A stretch of DNA of 64,000 bases, taken from Spartobacteria bacterium. GTDB lineage: Bacteria; Verrucomicrobiota; Verrucomicrobiia; Chthoniobacterales; UBA10450. Position numbers and translations under genes: made by a program. Positions 51,551-60,451 of this stretch are shown here, one piece after another. The stretch is taken from positions 23,035 through 87,034 of the forward strand of contig PNAS01000075.1 in NCBI GenBank assembly GCA_003169695.1, read 5' to 3'. Every line of letters begins with the position of its first letter. Position 1 is the first letter of the stretch. The notes below the pieces were generated by a model, which made no database searches, had not been told where the DNA came from, and saw only the letters and a program-made list of their open reading frames with translations.

Positions 51551-51870
51551 TGCAACTGTTTGCGCGAGTTGCTCGAGGAGACGGGGCATGAGCTTCCGGC
51601 GGAGGGCTAAGACCGCTCGGGCACTACTTTTCTTCACCCGGATTTACAAATGAACTTGGGTATTTTTTTCTGGCGCGTCCAGTTCAACCCCCTCCCGGAG
51701 ACCGCCGCCCTGACGAAGCGGAGTCAATCCTCGATTGTCGGGCATTCACCGCGCGGTGTCCGAACAATGATCGCCGATAACGAAATTCGCGACACCAATA
51801 CATTGAGCATCTGTGCACGGCTGGCGTCGCGCAGCTTCCTTCCTCTGACTTCTGGCAGTTGAATCAAGCC
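51551..51870 (+). other. Intergenic region without a supported gene
   Basis: 320 bases between the FTR1 and tatC genes. An ORF of 70 codons (51650-51862) ends inside tatC's upstream region but has no homologous feature or ribosome binding site. No terminator and no GGGAATA element is visible, so tatC transcription may come from a different promoter. Confidence 0.5.
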
Positions 51871-52641
51871 ATGGCGCTCCAGGACATTTTTAAATTTCGG
51901 GAGTTGCCCGAGAGCGAAACTTCAAAGCCAGTTCTCGAGCACTTGGAAGATCTGCGTTGGACGGTCGTCAAGGGGGCAATCACGCTCGTCATTGCCATGT
52001 TCCTCTGCTTTGCCTTTCGTTCAACGCTCGTGCGCGTCATGCAAGCGCCATTGCGCGAGGTCGATCCTCAAGTCGGAGCACTCCGCGCACTCGGTATTAC
52101 GGATTCAATTACGATTTCCTTCCACCTGGCCTTTTATGCCGGAATTGTTCTTTCCTTTCCGCTGCTTCTCTATTTCCTGGCGGAATTCGTTTTGCCCGCG
52201 CTCACGTTGATGGAGAAACGCTTTGTGCTGCCGGCGATTTTTGTCAGTTTTACGCTGTTTCTTTTTGGGGTGCTGATTTGTTATTTCTGGTTGCTTCCGA
52301 AGACCATCCTCTTCTTCTTTCGCGACACGCAGTCATTGGGTTGGGCGCCAGCTTGGACAGTGGAGCAGTATTATTCATTCGTTACGCGTTTCATCATTGG
52401 CTTTGGCCTGGCGTTTGAACTACCTGTCGTGGTCTTGGCTTTGGTGAAGTTCGGACTGATTACTTACAGATTCATGGCCCGCACGAGGCCATACGCGATG
52501 GTGCTCATATTCGTTCTGGCCACGATCATTACGCCCACGCCCGATATTCTAACGTTGATTTCAATGGGGCTTCCCATGTGCCTTCTTTACGAAGGCTGCA
52601 TCTGGATCTCGTGGGCCATGGAACGTCGTAGGTCGGCTTAA
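51871..52641 (+). CDS. tatC: Sec-independent translocase TatC
   Basis: About 256 residues from ATG 51871 (MALQDIFKFRELPESETSKP). The cytoplasmic start VLEHLEDLRWTVVKG holds the HLEDLR motif of TatC. About six helices follow, for example FHLAFYAGIVLSFPLLLYFL and the conserved-type FELPVVVLALVKFGLI. TatC recognises the twin-arginine signal and docks with TatA. No TatB gene is nearby, as in minimal TatAC systems. Confidence 0.9.
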   Translation: MALQDIFKFRELPESETSKPVLEHLEDLRWTVVKGAITLVIAMFLCFAFRSTLVRVMQAPLREVDPQVGALRALGITDSITISFHLAFYAGIVLSFPLLLYFLAEFVLPALTLMEKRFVLPAIFVSFTLFLFGVLICYFWLLPKTILFFFRDTQSLGWAPAWTVEQYYSFVTRFIIGFGLAFELPVVVLALVKFGLITYRFMARTRPYAMVLIFVLATIITPTPDILTLISMGLPMCLLYEGCIWISWAMERRRSA

Positions 52642-52958
52642 GCGTCCGTGTGCTAGAATGACTGCCTTTCTGCTCGCTATTCGCGACATTGCGCGATTTG
52701 GCCAAGACCAGCGTTTTTCCCTCGTAAAAACGTTTCGATTTGAAACGAAAAGCCGATGCTCTGAAATCGAAGATTTTGCAATCCTAAGTCTGGCGCGTCT
52801 GCCAATTTCGCGAACACTGAAGCAGGAAGACTGACGGCGCCGGAATCCGACGTCATCTTGAAGTGATGTTGACCATCTTGGAACCATGCCTCAAGCAGCT
52901 AATGTTGCGCCGTGGCCGGGACACGCGTAAAAAGATGCTCTCGCCCCAAAATCATTTC
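52642..52958 (+). other. Intergenic region without a supported gene
   Basis: 317 bases. An upstream in-frame ATG at 52863 would extend the next protein by 32 residues ahead of its signal peptide, so I place the start at 52959 and leave the rest non-coding. A small inverted repeat around CGTTTCGATTTGAAACG (about 52731-52747) is present without a T run. Confidence 0.5.
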
Positions 52959-55916
52959 ATGAAACTCAATTTCGCAAGACTACTCCTTTTCGCACTCTTC
53001 CTCGGCTTCGTTCGCCTGAACGCGGAGGCCGAAGAGAACAAGGAAGAGGCCCGATTCCTTTCCAACGTCAGACAACTCACCTTCGAGGGACGTCGCAGCG
53101 GAGAAGGTTATTTCTCGCCCGATGGCAAGGCGCTTATCTTTCAAAGCGAGCGCGAACCCGACAATCCTTTCTACCAAATCTACACCCTGGATCTCACCTC
53201 GGGAGACATCCGCCGCGTTTCGCCAGGCATAGGAAAGACGACCTGCTCATTCTTTCGTCCGGGAAAAGACGAAGTGCTTTTCGCTTCCACCCACCAGGAT
53301 CCGAAAGCACGGGAGAAACAGAAGGCGGAGCTGGATTTTCGCGCCTCCGGAAAGGAGCGTCGCTATTCGTGGGATTACGATGAAACGATGGATATTTTCA
53401 CGGCCCGTCGCGACGGGTCGAACCTGCGCCAGCTGACAAAAACGAACGGGTACGACGCGGAAGGGAGTTACTCGCCGGACGGCAGCAAGATCGTGTTTTG
53501 CTCGCTCCGCGGGGCGTACCCGCTCGAGAAACTTTCCGCCGAAGATCGCAAGCGCTACCAAACTGATCCCGCTTACTTCGGCGACATCTACATCATGGAC
53601 GCCGATGGCTCCAACCAGCGCCGGCTCACTTCGACGCCCGGCTACGACGGCGGACCATTCTTCTCGCCGGATGGACAACGCATCATCTGGCGGCGGTTCG
53701 ATAAGAGTGGTGTAATCGCGGACGTTTACACGATGAAACTGGATGGCTCCGATGAGCGCCGGCTGACCGATTTCAAGGCAATGTCGTGGGCGCCGTACTT
53801 CCATCCGTCGGGTCAGTACGTGATCTTCACTTCCAACAAGCTCGGCTTTTCAAATTTCGAACTCTACCTCGTCGATACAGCAGGTGAGCACGAACCGGTG
53901 CGGGTAACATTTACCGACGGCTTCGATGGCCTGCCGGTCTTCTCACCCGATGGCAAACAGCTTTGCTGGACGAGCGTCCGGACCGCCGATGGAAAGTCGC
54001 AACTGTTCCTGGCGAATTGGAATCATGAAGCGGCGCTGAAGGCTATTTCGGAATCACCGCGTGCTGGCCAGGGCCCGGCTCCGTCCGCGTCAGTCGCAAT
54101 TCAGCCAACGGAAACGCCTTCGGCTCCGCAGCTCGTTGGCACACCTGAGATTACGGCCGACGATCTCCGTGACGAAGTTGGCTTCCTTGCTGCCGAGAAA
54201 CTGGAGGGCCGGATGACCGGAAGCGCGGGCGCCCGGCAGGCGGCGGTTTACCTCGCGGCTCGCTTGCGGGATTCGGACCTAAAACCGGCCGGAGACAACA
54301 ACAGCTTTTTCCAAAAGTTTGAATTCAATTCGGGGGTGCGTGTGCTGACGAACCAGAACGAACTTGTCCTGCGCGGAGACGCCAAAAGCGAACCTATCCG
54401 GTTCCAGGTCGAGAAAGATTTCGCGCCGCTTTCGTTCACGGAGAACCAGACGGTAGACGGCGAAATCGTGTTTGTGGGCTATGGCTTATCGGTGCCAGGC
54501 AAAGGAGCCGAGGGCTACGATTCGTATGCCGGGGTGGATGTTAAGAACAAGATTGCGCTCGTGTTGCGCTACGTGCCGGAGGAGGTCGATCCGAAGCGGC
54601 GGCAGGAGCTGAACCGGTACGCCGGGCTGCGTTACAAGGCGATGCTGGCGCGCGAGCATGGCGCGAAGGCGGTGTTTTTCGTCACCGGACCGAATTCCCC
54701 AAATAAAGGCGAGCTCGTGGCGGCTTCCTTTGATGCCAGCATGGCCAATTCGGGAATCGTGGCCGCGAGCATCACCAGCAACGTGACGGACGCGCTCTTT
54801 CTCCGCGCGGGCAAAGATTTGCAATCGCTCCAGTCCGGGCTCGACAAGGAGAATCCTCATGCGGAAAGCGGCTTCGCTCTTCCAAACATCACAGCCCACA
54901 TCGCGGCCGCGGTGGAGCACATCAAGAAGGACGATCGCAACGTCGTCGCCCTACTCCCGCCCTCCGGTCCACCAGAGAAAGCCGAGTACGTCGTAATCGG
55001 CGCGCATTACGATCACCTCGGTTTCGGCGAGACTGGCGCGATGCAGCGGAAAGGCGAGGAAGGAAAAATTCATCCTGGCGCTGACGACAACGCGTCGGGT
55101 GATGCCGCGGTCCTGGAATTGGCGGCATCGCTCGCAGAGGAACGAAAGACGAAACCGGAGGAGTTTCATCGCGGGATCGTGTTCGCGTTTTGGTCGGGGG
55201 AAGAAATTGGTCTGATCGGTTCTTCCTACTTTGTCGAACACCCAATCGTCCCGCTATCGAATGTCGCCGCCTACGTGAACTTCGACATGGTGGGCCGGCT
55301 TCGAGAAAACAAACTCAGTCTGCAAGGTGTTGGATCATCGAAAGTGTGGCGGCGCCTGGTGGAGAAGCGCAACGTGTCGGCGGGTTTCAATTTATCGCTC
55401 CAGGAAGACCCGTATTTGCCGACGGACGTGACGGCGTTTTACCCGAAGGGCGTGCCGGTGCTGAACTTTTTCACCGGCGGCCACGATGACTACCACCGGC
55501 CTACCGACACAGCGGACAAACTCGATTACGACGGATTGGAGCGGATCACGAAGTTCGCGCGCGCTTTGGTTGTCGATCTCGTGCAAGGCGACGAGCGTCC
55601 CGACTACGTGAAAGTGCAGCACAGTGAAGGGGCCGGGGGCCGGGAGACCTTGCGAGTCTTCCTTGGCACAATCCCCGATTACGCCACTGAAGTAGTGGGC
55701 GTGAAACTAGCCGGGATACGCGGCGGCAGTCCGGCGGAAAAAGCGGGTTTGAAGGGCGGCGACGTCATCGTCGAGTTCGGTGGTCAGAAAGTATCGAACA
55801 TCTACGACTACACCTATGCGCTCGACGCAGCCAAGATTGGCCAGCCTGTGGACATCGTAGTGATGCGCGACGGCCAACGCATGAAGATTACGGTCACGCC
55901 GGAGGCCAGGAAGTAG
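52959..55916 (+). CDS. Multidomain M28 aminopeptidase (TolB propeller, PA, M28, PDZ)
   Basis: About 985 residues. A signal peptide (MKLNFARLLLFALFLGFVRL) is followed by a TolB-like propeller with repeated PDG-x-K/R and SPDG motifs (about 35-370), a linker, and a PA-like insertion with an M28 peptidase domain (about 400-880). All five zinc ligand motifs are present: IGAHYDHLG (His), HPGADDNASGDA (Asp), FWSGEEIGLIG (Glu-Glu), NFDMVGR (Asp) and GHDDYHRPTDT (His). A PDZ domain closes it (GGSPAEKAGLKGGDVIVEFG). It would trim N-terminal residues from peptides in the periplasm. The domain set is richer than in ordinary M28 enzymes. Confidence 0.9.
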   Translation: MKLNFARLLLFALFLGFVRLNAEAEENKEEARFLSNVRQLTFEGRRSGEGYFSPDGKALIFQSEREPDNPFYQIYTLDLTSGDIRRVSPGIGKTTCSFFRPGKDEVLFASTHQDPKAREKQKAELDFRASGKERRYSWDYDETMDIFTARRDGSNLRQLTKTNGYDAEGSYSPDGSKIVFCSLRGAYPLEKLSAEDRKRYQTDPAYFGDIYIMDADGSNQRRLTSTPGYDGGPFFSPDGQRIIWRRFDKSGVIADVYTMKLDGSDERRLTDFKAMSWAPYFHPSGQYVIFTSNKLGFSNFELYLVDTAGEHEPVRVTFTDGFDGLPVFSPDGKQLCWTSVRTADGKSQLFLANWNHEAALKAISESPRAGQGPAPSASVAIQPTETPSAPQLVGTPEITADDLRDEVGFLAAEKLEGRMTGSAGARQAAVYLAARLRDSDLKPAGDNNSFFQKFEFNSGVRVLTNQNELVLRGDAKSEPIRFQVEKDFAPLSFTENQTVDGEIVFVGYGLSVPGKGAEGYDSYAGVDVKNKIALVLRYVPEEVDPKRRQELNRYAGLRYKAMLAREHGAKAVFFVTGPNSPNKGELVAASFDASMANSGIVAASITSNVTDALFLRAGKDLQSLQSGLDKENPHAESGFALPNITAHIAAAVEHIKKDDRNVVALLPPSGPPEKAEYVVIGAHYDHLGFGETGAMQRKGEEGKIHPGADDNASGDAAVLELAASLAEERKTKPEEFHRGIVFAFWSGEEIGLIGSSYFVEHPIVPLSNVAAYVNFDMVGRLRENKLSLQGVGSSKVWRRLVEKRNVSAGFNLSLQEDPYLPTDVTAFYPKGVPVLNFFTGGHDDYHRPTDTADKLDYDGLERITKFARALVVDLVQGDERPDYVKVQHSEGAGGRETLRVFLGTIPDYATEVVGVKLAGIRGGSPAEKAGLKGGDVIVEFGGQKVSNIYDYTYALDAAKIGQPVDIVVMRDGQRMKITVTPEARK

Positions 55917-55928
55917 GGAGCGTTCCCC

Positions 55929-56384
55929 TTAGCTTTTGATCGTGGGATTATCGATCCCGAGCGCACCGGCCAAATCCGTAAAGTGTTCCTGTTCCTGCGC
56001 GATAATCTTGCGCAGCACTTCACTGATTCCGAACTCGCCCATTTCTTCCGCCTGCCGGATCCGCTCCCGGTAGTTGATAATGGTCTGCTTTTCGTTCTCG
56101 AGATCGAAACGGAGCATGTCTTCCGCCTTGTCCGATGTCTTGACCTCTTTGGGAGTCGTCACGGGCGTGCCGTTCAAGTAATCGATTTGCTTGGCAATCA
56201 GAATGGCGTGGCTCAATTCCTCTCCGGCATGGACCTGCAATTCGCGGGCAATATCGGTAAACTTCGCGCCCTTCATCGTCTGGCTGTAAATGACATAGGC
56301 GATGATGGCCTGGTACTCGCGAGCGAGATCCTCGTTCAGGAGTTTAATGAAACGTTCGCGGGAAAGCGCGGTGTCTTTGGGCAT
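55929..56384 (-). CDS. Ferritin-like/bacterioferritin-like protein
   Basis: A 151-residue four-helix protein. The diiron ligands are spread as in bacterioferritins: E23 (AREYQAIIAYVIY), E56 and H59 (HAGEELSHAILIAK), a Glu in ENEKQTIINYRERI and the Glu/His of AQEQEHFTDLAGAL. The haem-ligand Met of bacterioferritin is replaced by Leu57, so haem binding is unlikely. It would oxidise and store iron or protect DNA and proteins from iron-driven oxidation. It converges with the M28 peptidase, with 12 bases between the ends. Confidence 0.87.
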   Translation of the reverse strand: MPKDTALSRERFIKLLNEDLAREYQAIIAYVIYSQTMKGAKFTDIARELQVHAGEELSHAILIAKQIDYLNGTPVTTPKEVKTSDKAEDMLRFDLENEKQTIINYRERIRQAEEMGEFGISEVLRKIIAQEQEHFTDLAGALGIDNPTIKS

Positions 56385-56514
56385 GCTTCATATTCGGCTG
56401 CCCTTGCCATAGCGGATGCCAGTTTTCAGGGCACAAACCCGACTCCCTTCACTCGATTTGCCGCCGCAAGGGACGGCACGTCCGATCATGTTGCCCGAAT
56501 TCGTATCGTGAATC

Positions 56515-58560
56515 TCAACGCTCTGGATGGAACTGAGCGTGCCCTCGGATCACTTGCTCGAACGAGGTGTATTGATTGGTCGGTAGCTCTCCCGGAAACT
56601 TCGCGCCTGAGCGCTGCCACTTTTCCAGCCAATCGGGCGTGAGCAGCTCGTATCGGCAGGACGAAGATGCGCGACGGGCCGCGGGCGTGAGCGCGATTGT
56701 GGTCTCCAGTTTTTCTCCCGCGTTGCGTCCCCGGGCAACATAGAAACCGGCGGCGAGCAGCGCGGCCCGGTTCGCGGTCGAGCACGTGTAGGTGAAAAGT
56801 TCGGCGGCGCGTCCCGCGCAAGCTTCGAACAGCTCGCGAAATGCATTGAGCGTCCACTGATCACCTGAAGTCTTTGTCGAAAACATGTCGTAAAAAATGA
56901 GGTCTGGTGGAACGGGAGCTATGGACATCGTTTCGAGGAAATCACCCGGCAGAAGCAACCAGCTCAAGCCCGCATGCCGCCGGGATTGCCAGGCGCCGTC
57001 TTTCAAGATTCCGGCCGGGCCGCTGTGACGCAGGTAAGGAAAATCGCGGCTGTGCCGGAACGCGAGCCGCAGCGAGTCGAGATCGTTTTCGAAGCTGATT
57101 ATTCGCAGCGGACGCACAGGACCGCTGGTCGCCTGCTCCTCGTAGCAGAGAATCGCCGCCATCGCGTTGGCCGCGGCGCCGAGTCCAACATCCCAGATGA
57201 CCAAGGGCGCGGCACTCTCCGGGTTCTCGCTCGCAGCAAGCTGCACGCGCCCGGCGAGACTTGATTGCTCGATGTAAAGCCTTGTCGCCTCTTCCATCGG
57301 AGGAGTACGCGAATGCATGATCTCGCCGGACGAAATCTGGCGGATGCTGGCAAAGCCTTCCCACGCTATGTGCACTTCGTAATTTCCCAATGTGTGCAGC
57401 TTCGTCCGCTTCGGTTTCTGCGCGCGAATCGGATTGTCCAGATCGGATTCGTGCAAGAAGGCGCGTTTTTCCCGATAGAGATCGAGGAAGCTGTCGGCCA
57501 GAATGCTTTCGCGAATTTCGCGCATGAGCTGGTGGTAGAAGTGGATGTTGTGCTTTCCAAGCAACTGCCAGCCGAGCGTCTCGCTCGTCTTCGTCAGGTG
57601 ATGCAAATAAGCGCGCGAGTAACGCGCGCAGGTCGGGCACGCGCAGGTGGGATCGAGTTTCTCCTCGGAGAATTTGTAAACTCCGCGGCGCATCTGCAAG
57701 AACCCGCGCGAGGTGAAAGCGGCGCCGCGCTGCGCGAGTTGCGTCGGCATGATGCAATCGAACATGTCCACGCCGCGATGGACGGCTTCGAGAATATCGA
57801 GCGGCGTGCCGACGCCCATGAGGTAACGCGGCTTGTCCTCCGGCAGAAGTTGAGCGGTGAATTCGCACACGTCCTCGCGCTCGCTCTTGCCTTCGCCGAC
57901 CGCGAGACCACCGACGGCAAATCCATCGAACGGCATTTCGCTCAGGCACGCCGCGCTTTCGCGTCGCAATTCCTTGAAGAGTGCGCCCTGTACTATGCCG
58001 AACATCGATTGCGGCGAATCGCCGCGTGCCGCGAGGCTCCGCGCCGCCCAGCGATGCGTGACACCGAGTGCGGCCCGCGCCGCCGCTTCGTCGGCGGTCG
58101 AGGCGATGCAATGATCGAGCGCCATCATGACGTCGCCGCCGATTGCCTTCTGCGTCTCAATGCTAACTTCCGGGCTGAGCAGGATCGTCTTCCCGTCCAG
58201 GTAACTCTGAAAGACCGCGCCCTCCTCGCTCATCGCGCGCGAATGCGGCAGCGAGAAAATTTGAAACCCACCCGAGTCCGTCAGCACCGAGCGTTTCCAA
58301 CTCATGAAACCGTGGATGCCGCCGGTGCGGCGGAAGACTTCGGGACCGGGACGCAGCAATAAATGGTACGTATTCACGAGGAGAATCTGCGTGCCTGCGT
58401 CCTCGAGAGTCTGCGGGAGCTGTGCCTTTACGGTAGCTTGTGTTCCTACCGGCATGAAGAGGGGCGTTTGCACCTCGTTGTGCAAGGTGCGAAACGTCGC
58501 GGCTCGGGCGCGGGAACCTGTGGCCTGCGCGTCCAGGCGGAAGTTCAAACGCGTTGCCAT
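56515..58560 (-). CDS. tgt: Fused tRNA-guanine transglycosylase and MnmD-like methyltransferase
   Basis: A 681-residue fusion. Residues 1-378 are a full Tgt: the active-site Asp D95 (LTDSGGFQIFS), nucleophile-region D265 (GVDMFDCIMPTQLAQRG) and the zinc site C306, C308, C311 and H337. Residues about 388-645 resemble the methyltransferase domain of MnmC (MnmD): the SAM motif WDVGLGAAANAMAA (456-469), an acidic FEND (490-493), FYDMFSTKTSGDQWTLNAF (556-574, compare DGF-type motifs) and FTYTCSTANRAALLAAGFYV. Tgt puts preQ1 in place of G34, and MnmD methylates a modified U34, so the fusion joins two wobble-position activities (inference). The start overlaps the bshA stop by one base. Confidence 0.85.
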   Translation of the reverse strand: MATRLNFRLDAQATGSRARAATFRTLHNEVQTPLFMPVGTQATVKAQLPQTLEDAGTQILLVNTYHLLLRPGPEVFRRTGGIHGFMSWKRSVLTDSGGFQIFSLPHSRAMSEEGAVFQSYLDGKTILLSPEVSIETQKAIGGDVMMALDHCIASTADEAAARAALGVTHRWAARSLAARGDSPQSMFGIVQGALFKELRRESAACLSEMPFDGFAVGGLAVGEGKSEREDVCEFTAQLLPEDKPRYLMGVGTPLDILEAVHRGVDMFDCIMPTQLAQRGAAFTSRGFLQMRRGVYKFSEEKLDPTCACPTCARYSRAYLHHLTKTSETLGWQLLGKHNIHFYHQLMREIRESILADSFLDLYREKRAFLHESDLDNPIRAQKPKRTKLHTLGNYEVHIAWEGFASIRQISSGEIMHSRTPPMEEATRLYIEQSSLAGRVQLAASENPESAAPLVIWDVGLGAAANAMAAILCYEEQATSGPVRPLRIISFENDLDSLRLAFRHSRDFPYLRHSGPAGILKDGAWQSRRHAGLSWLLLPGDFLETMSIAPVPPDLIFYDMFSTKTSGDQWTLNAFRELFEACAGRAAELFTYTCSTANRAALLAAGFYVARGRNAGEKLETTIALTPAARRASSSCRYELLTPDWLEKWQRSGAKFPGELPTNQYTSFEQVIRGHAQFHPER

Positions 58561-59681
58561 TATGCGATGACTTGCCGATAAACCGCTTCGTAACGAGGAA
58601 CAATATGAGCAGCGGTAAATTGCTTCTCGGCGCGGGCACGACCTCGTTCACCAAGTCGCCGCGCGCCGTCCGGTGAGTCGACGAGCGCATCGAGCGAGGA
58701 TGCCATGGCTGCGATATCGCCGAACTCGTGCAGATAAGCGGCATCACCTACCACCTCGGGAATTCCGCCGATGCGAAAGGCAATGACCGGCTTGCCAAAA
58801 AACAAGGTCTCGAGAATGCTCAGGCCGAAGCTTTCGTTGTCCGAGGTGTAGAGGCCGGCGTCGGCAGCTGGCAGATAATTCTCCACCGCGGCGGCGTCCT
58901 CTCGGACAATGACGTGACCGCGCAAGCCGAGTTCGTCCAAAAGCGATTCGTATGGAGCGAAGGGACCGCCGGCCAGAATCAGCAGCCGGATTCGATCCCG
59001 ATTTGATGTGCTCGCAATCACTCGCAACAAAAGATCGATGCGCTTGACCGGACGAAGATTGGACATGTGCACAACGAGGAACTCGTCCGAGATTCCAAGC
59101 TCGCGCCGCACTTCCTCGCGACTCTTCGTTGGCGCCGCCGGCGTGAAGAAATTTGGAATGACCTGGATTTGTTCACGCAGGTGAAACATTTCATCTGTTT
59201 GTTGCCGCAGACTTTCCGAAACCGTCGTGACCGAATTGGAATGGAGCAGCGCGTGTTCGATCGCGGCGCGGTACTGGGGGTTTGGACCGAGCAGGGTCGT
59301 GTCAGTTCCGTGCAACGTCGTCACGATCTTTGGCGCGGAATCGCCGATCATTTCCGTGGCTAGGAAGGCCGCGGTTGCGTGCGGCACAGCGTAGTGCACG
59401 TGGAAGACATCGAGCTCATTTTGCCGGCCGACCTCGGCCATTTTGACGGCGAGCGGCAGGGTGTAATCGGGACACGGGAACAAACTGCTTCGACCGACAG
59501 CGACTTGGTGGAAGTGAATTCGCGGCGCCGAAAGGTCGAGCCGGACTGGTTTGGCGTAGCTGAAGAAATGAACCGTGTGGCCGCGGGCCGCGAGTTCGGT
59601 GCCGAGCGCGGTCGCGAGAATTCCGCTGCCCCCGATCAACGGAAAACAGGTGATCCCGAGCTTGAGCGGCCGCGATTCCAT
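58560..59681 (-). CDS. bshA: N-acetyl-alpha-D-glucosaminyl L-malate synthase BshA
   Basis: A 373-residue GT4 glycosyltransferase matching BshA along its length: LGITCFPLIGGSGILATALG (8-27), DVFHVHYAVPHATAAFLATE, TTLHGTDTTLLG, VSNLRPVKR-like HMSNLRPVKRIDLLLR and the donor-binding ESFGLSILETLFFGKPVIAF followed by IGGIPEVVGDAAYL. BshA transfers GlcNAc from UDP-GlcNAc to L-malate, the first step of bacillithiol synthesis. Its start overlaps the stop of the BshC-like gene by one base (TGATG). Confidence 0.93.
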   Translation of the reverse strand: MESRPLKLGITCFPLIGGSGILATALGTELAARGHTVHFFSYAKPVRLDLSAPRIHFHQVAVGRSSLFPCPDYTLPLAVKMAEVGRQNELDVFHVHYAVPHATAAFLATEMIGDSAPKIVTTLHGTDTTLLGPNPQYRAAIEHALLHSNSVTTVSESLRQQTDEMFHLREQIQVIPNFFTPAAPTKSREEVRRELGISDEFLVVHMSNLRPVKRIDLLLRVIASTSNRDRIRLLILAGGPFAPYESLLDELGLRGHVIVREDAAAVENYLPAADAGLYTSDNESFGLSILETLFFGKPVIAFRIGGIPEVVGDAAYLHEFGDIAAMASSLDALVDSPDGARRLGERGRARAEKQFTAAHIVPRYEAVYRQVIA

Positions 59682-60451
59682 CAGGGCCCAATATACGCGT
59701 GGTTCGAATCGGAGATGTCTTCGCGCTGCACGAAAGTCACACCAGGCGCGTCCGCTTCGCTGAGATATTGGCGCTCACCCGCTCCCGCCACGTAATGCGT
59801 GCATCCGATGACCGATTGCATCCAGCGCAGCCGCGTATCGCGTGTCGGGCTGATCTGCGTCGCATCGTATTCCTGGGACGGAAGCTCCACATATCGATCC
59901 GCGCCTTTATGAAGCAGCAGCTTCCCGTCACGGTATCGCGCACGAACAATTTCGCCTTCCCAAGGAACGTCCACGAAGTAATCGTCGACCTGGGTCGCCC
60001 GCTTCCGGAAGTCCGGATCGCCGGAGCGTTCCACTCGAATTCCGTCCAGCAATCCCATCCGCGCGTACATGTCCCGGCAGAACTCAGCGACACTCGAAGC
60101 CTCGACCGCTTTAAAGTGATCGACCAGCTCGGGTCCAACGTAGTTCGGGAGCTGGCGGACAAGCTTCATCTGCCAGTCCGGCAGGACGCGCTTCGCATAC
60201 AACGGAGAGAACTGTTTTTGGATCTTGTTCGCGAACTGGAAATTCAAGGCATCTTCACGGCCGGTATGCCGTTCGCGTAACACTGTGATCGTCTCGCGAC
60301 AATCATGATCGCTGTCGTGAAAAAAGAACATGATCTCGCCGCCAATCTCCTTTTGCAGCCGGCGCGCGGTCGCGATTTTGGCGTAGAGAAATCGTTTCGG
60401 GAAAAAGCCGCACGGTTGCTGACCGAAGCAGATGATCGGGTCGCCCATCAC
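59681..60451 (-). CDS. Compact BshC-like protein
   Basis: A 256-residue protein that matches the core of BshC, the cysteine-adding enzyme of bacillithiol synthesis: IICFGQQPCGFFPKRFLYAK (6-25), then ARRLQKEIGGEIMFFFHDSD and HDCRETITVLRERHTG, parallel to the GQQ and SEDHDFEE regions of BshC. BshC is normally about 530-550 residues long. This protein is about half that and lacks the central and C-terminal regions, so activity or specificity may differ. It could instead be a related ligase or binding protein. It lies between bshA and a symporter and overlaps both (TGATG, ATGA). Confidence 0.6.
   Translation of the reverse strand: MMGDPIICFGQQPCGFFPKRFLYAKIATARRLQKEIGGEIMFFFHDSDHDCRETITVLRERHTGREDALNFQFANKIQKQFSPLYAKRVLPDWQMKLVRQLPNYVGPELVDHFKAVEASSVAEFCRDMYARMGLLDGIRVERSGDPDFRKRATQVDDYFVDVPWEGEIVRARYRDGKLLLHKGADRYVELPSQEYDATQISPTRDTRLRWMQSVIGCTHYVAGAGERQYLSEADAPGVTFVQREDISDSNHAYIGP

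Noticed and set aside
51650..51862. 70-codon ORF between FTR1 and tatC
   Set aside because: No ribosome binding site, signal or family; composition resembles intergenic DNA.
57265..58362. 365-codon plus-strand ORF
   Set aside because: It is antisense to the Tgt part of the fusion, whose catalytic and zinc residues are all present.
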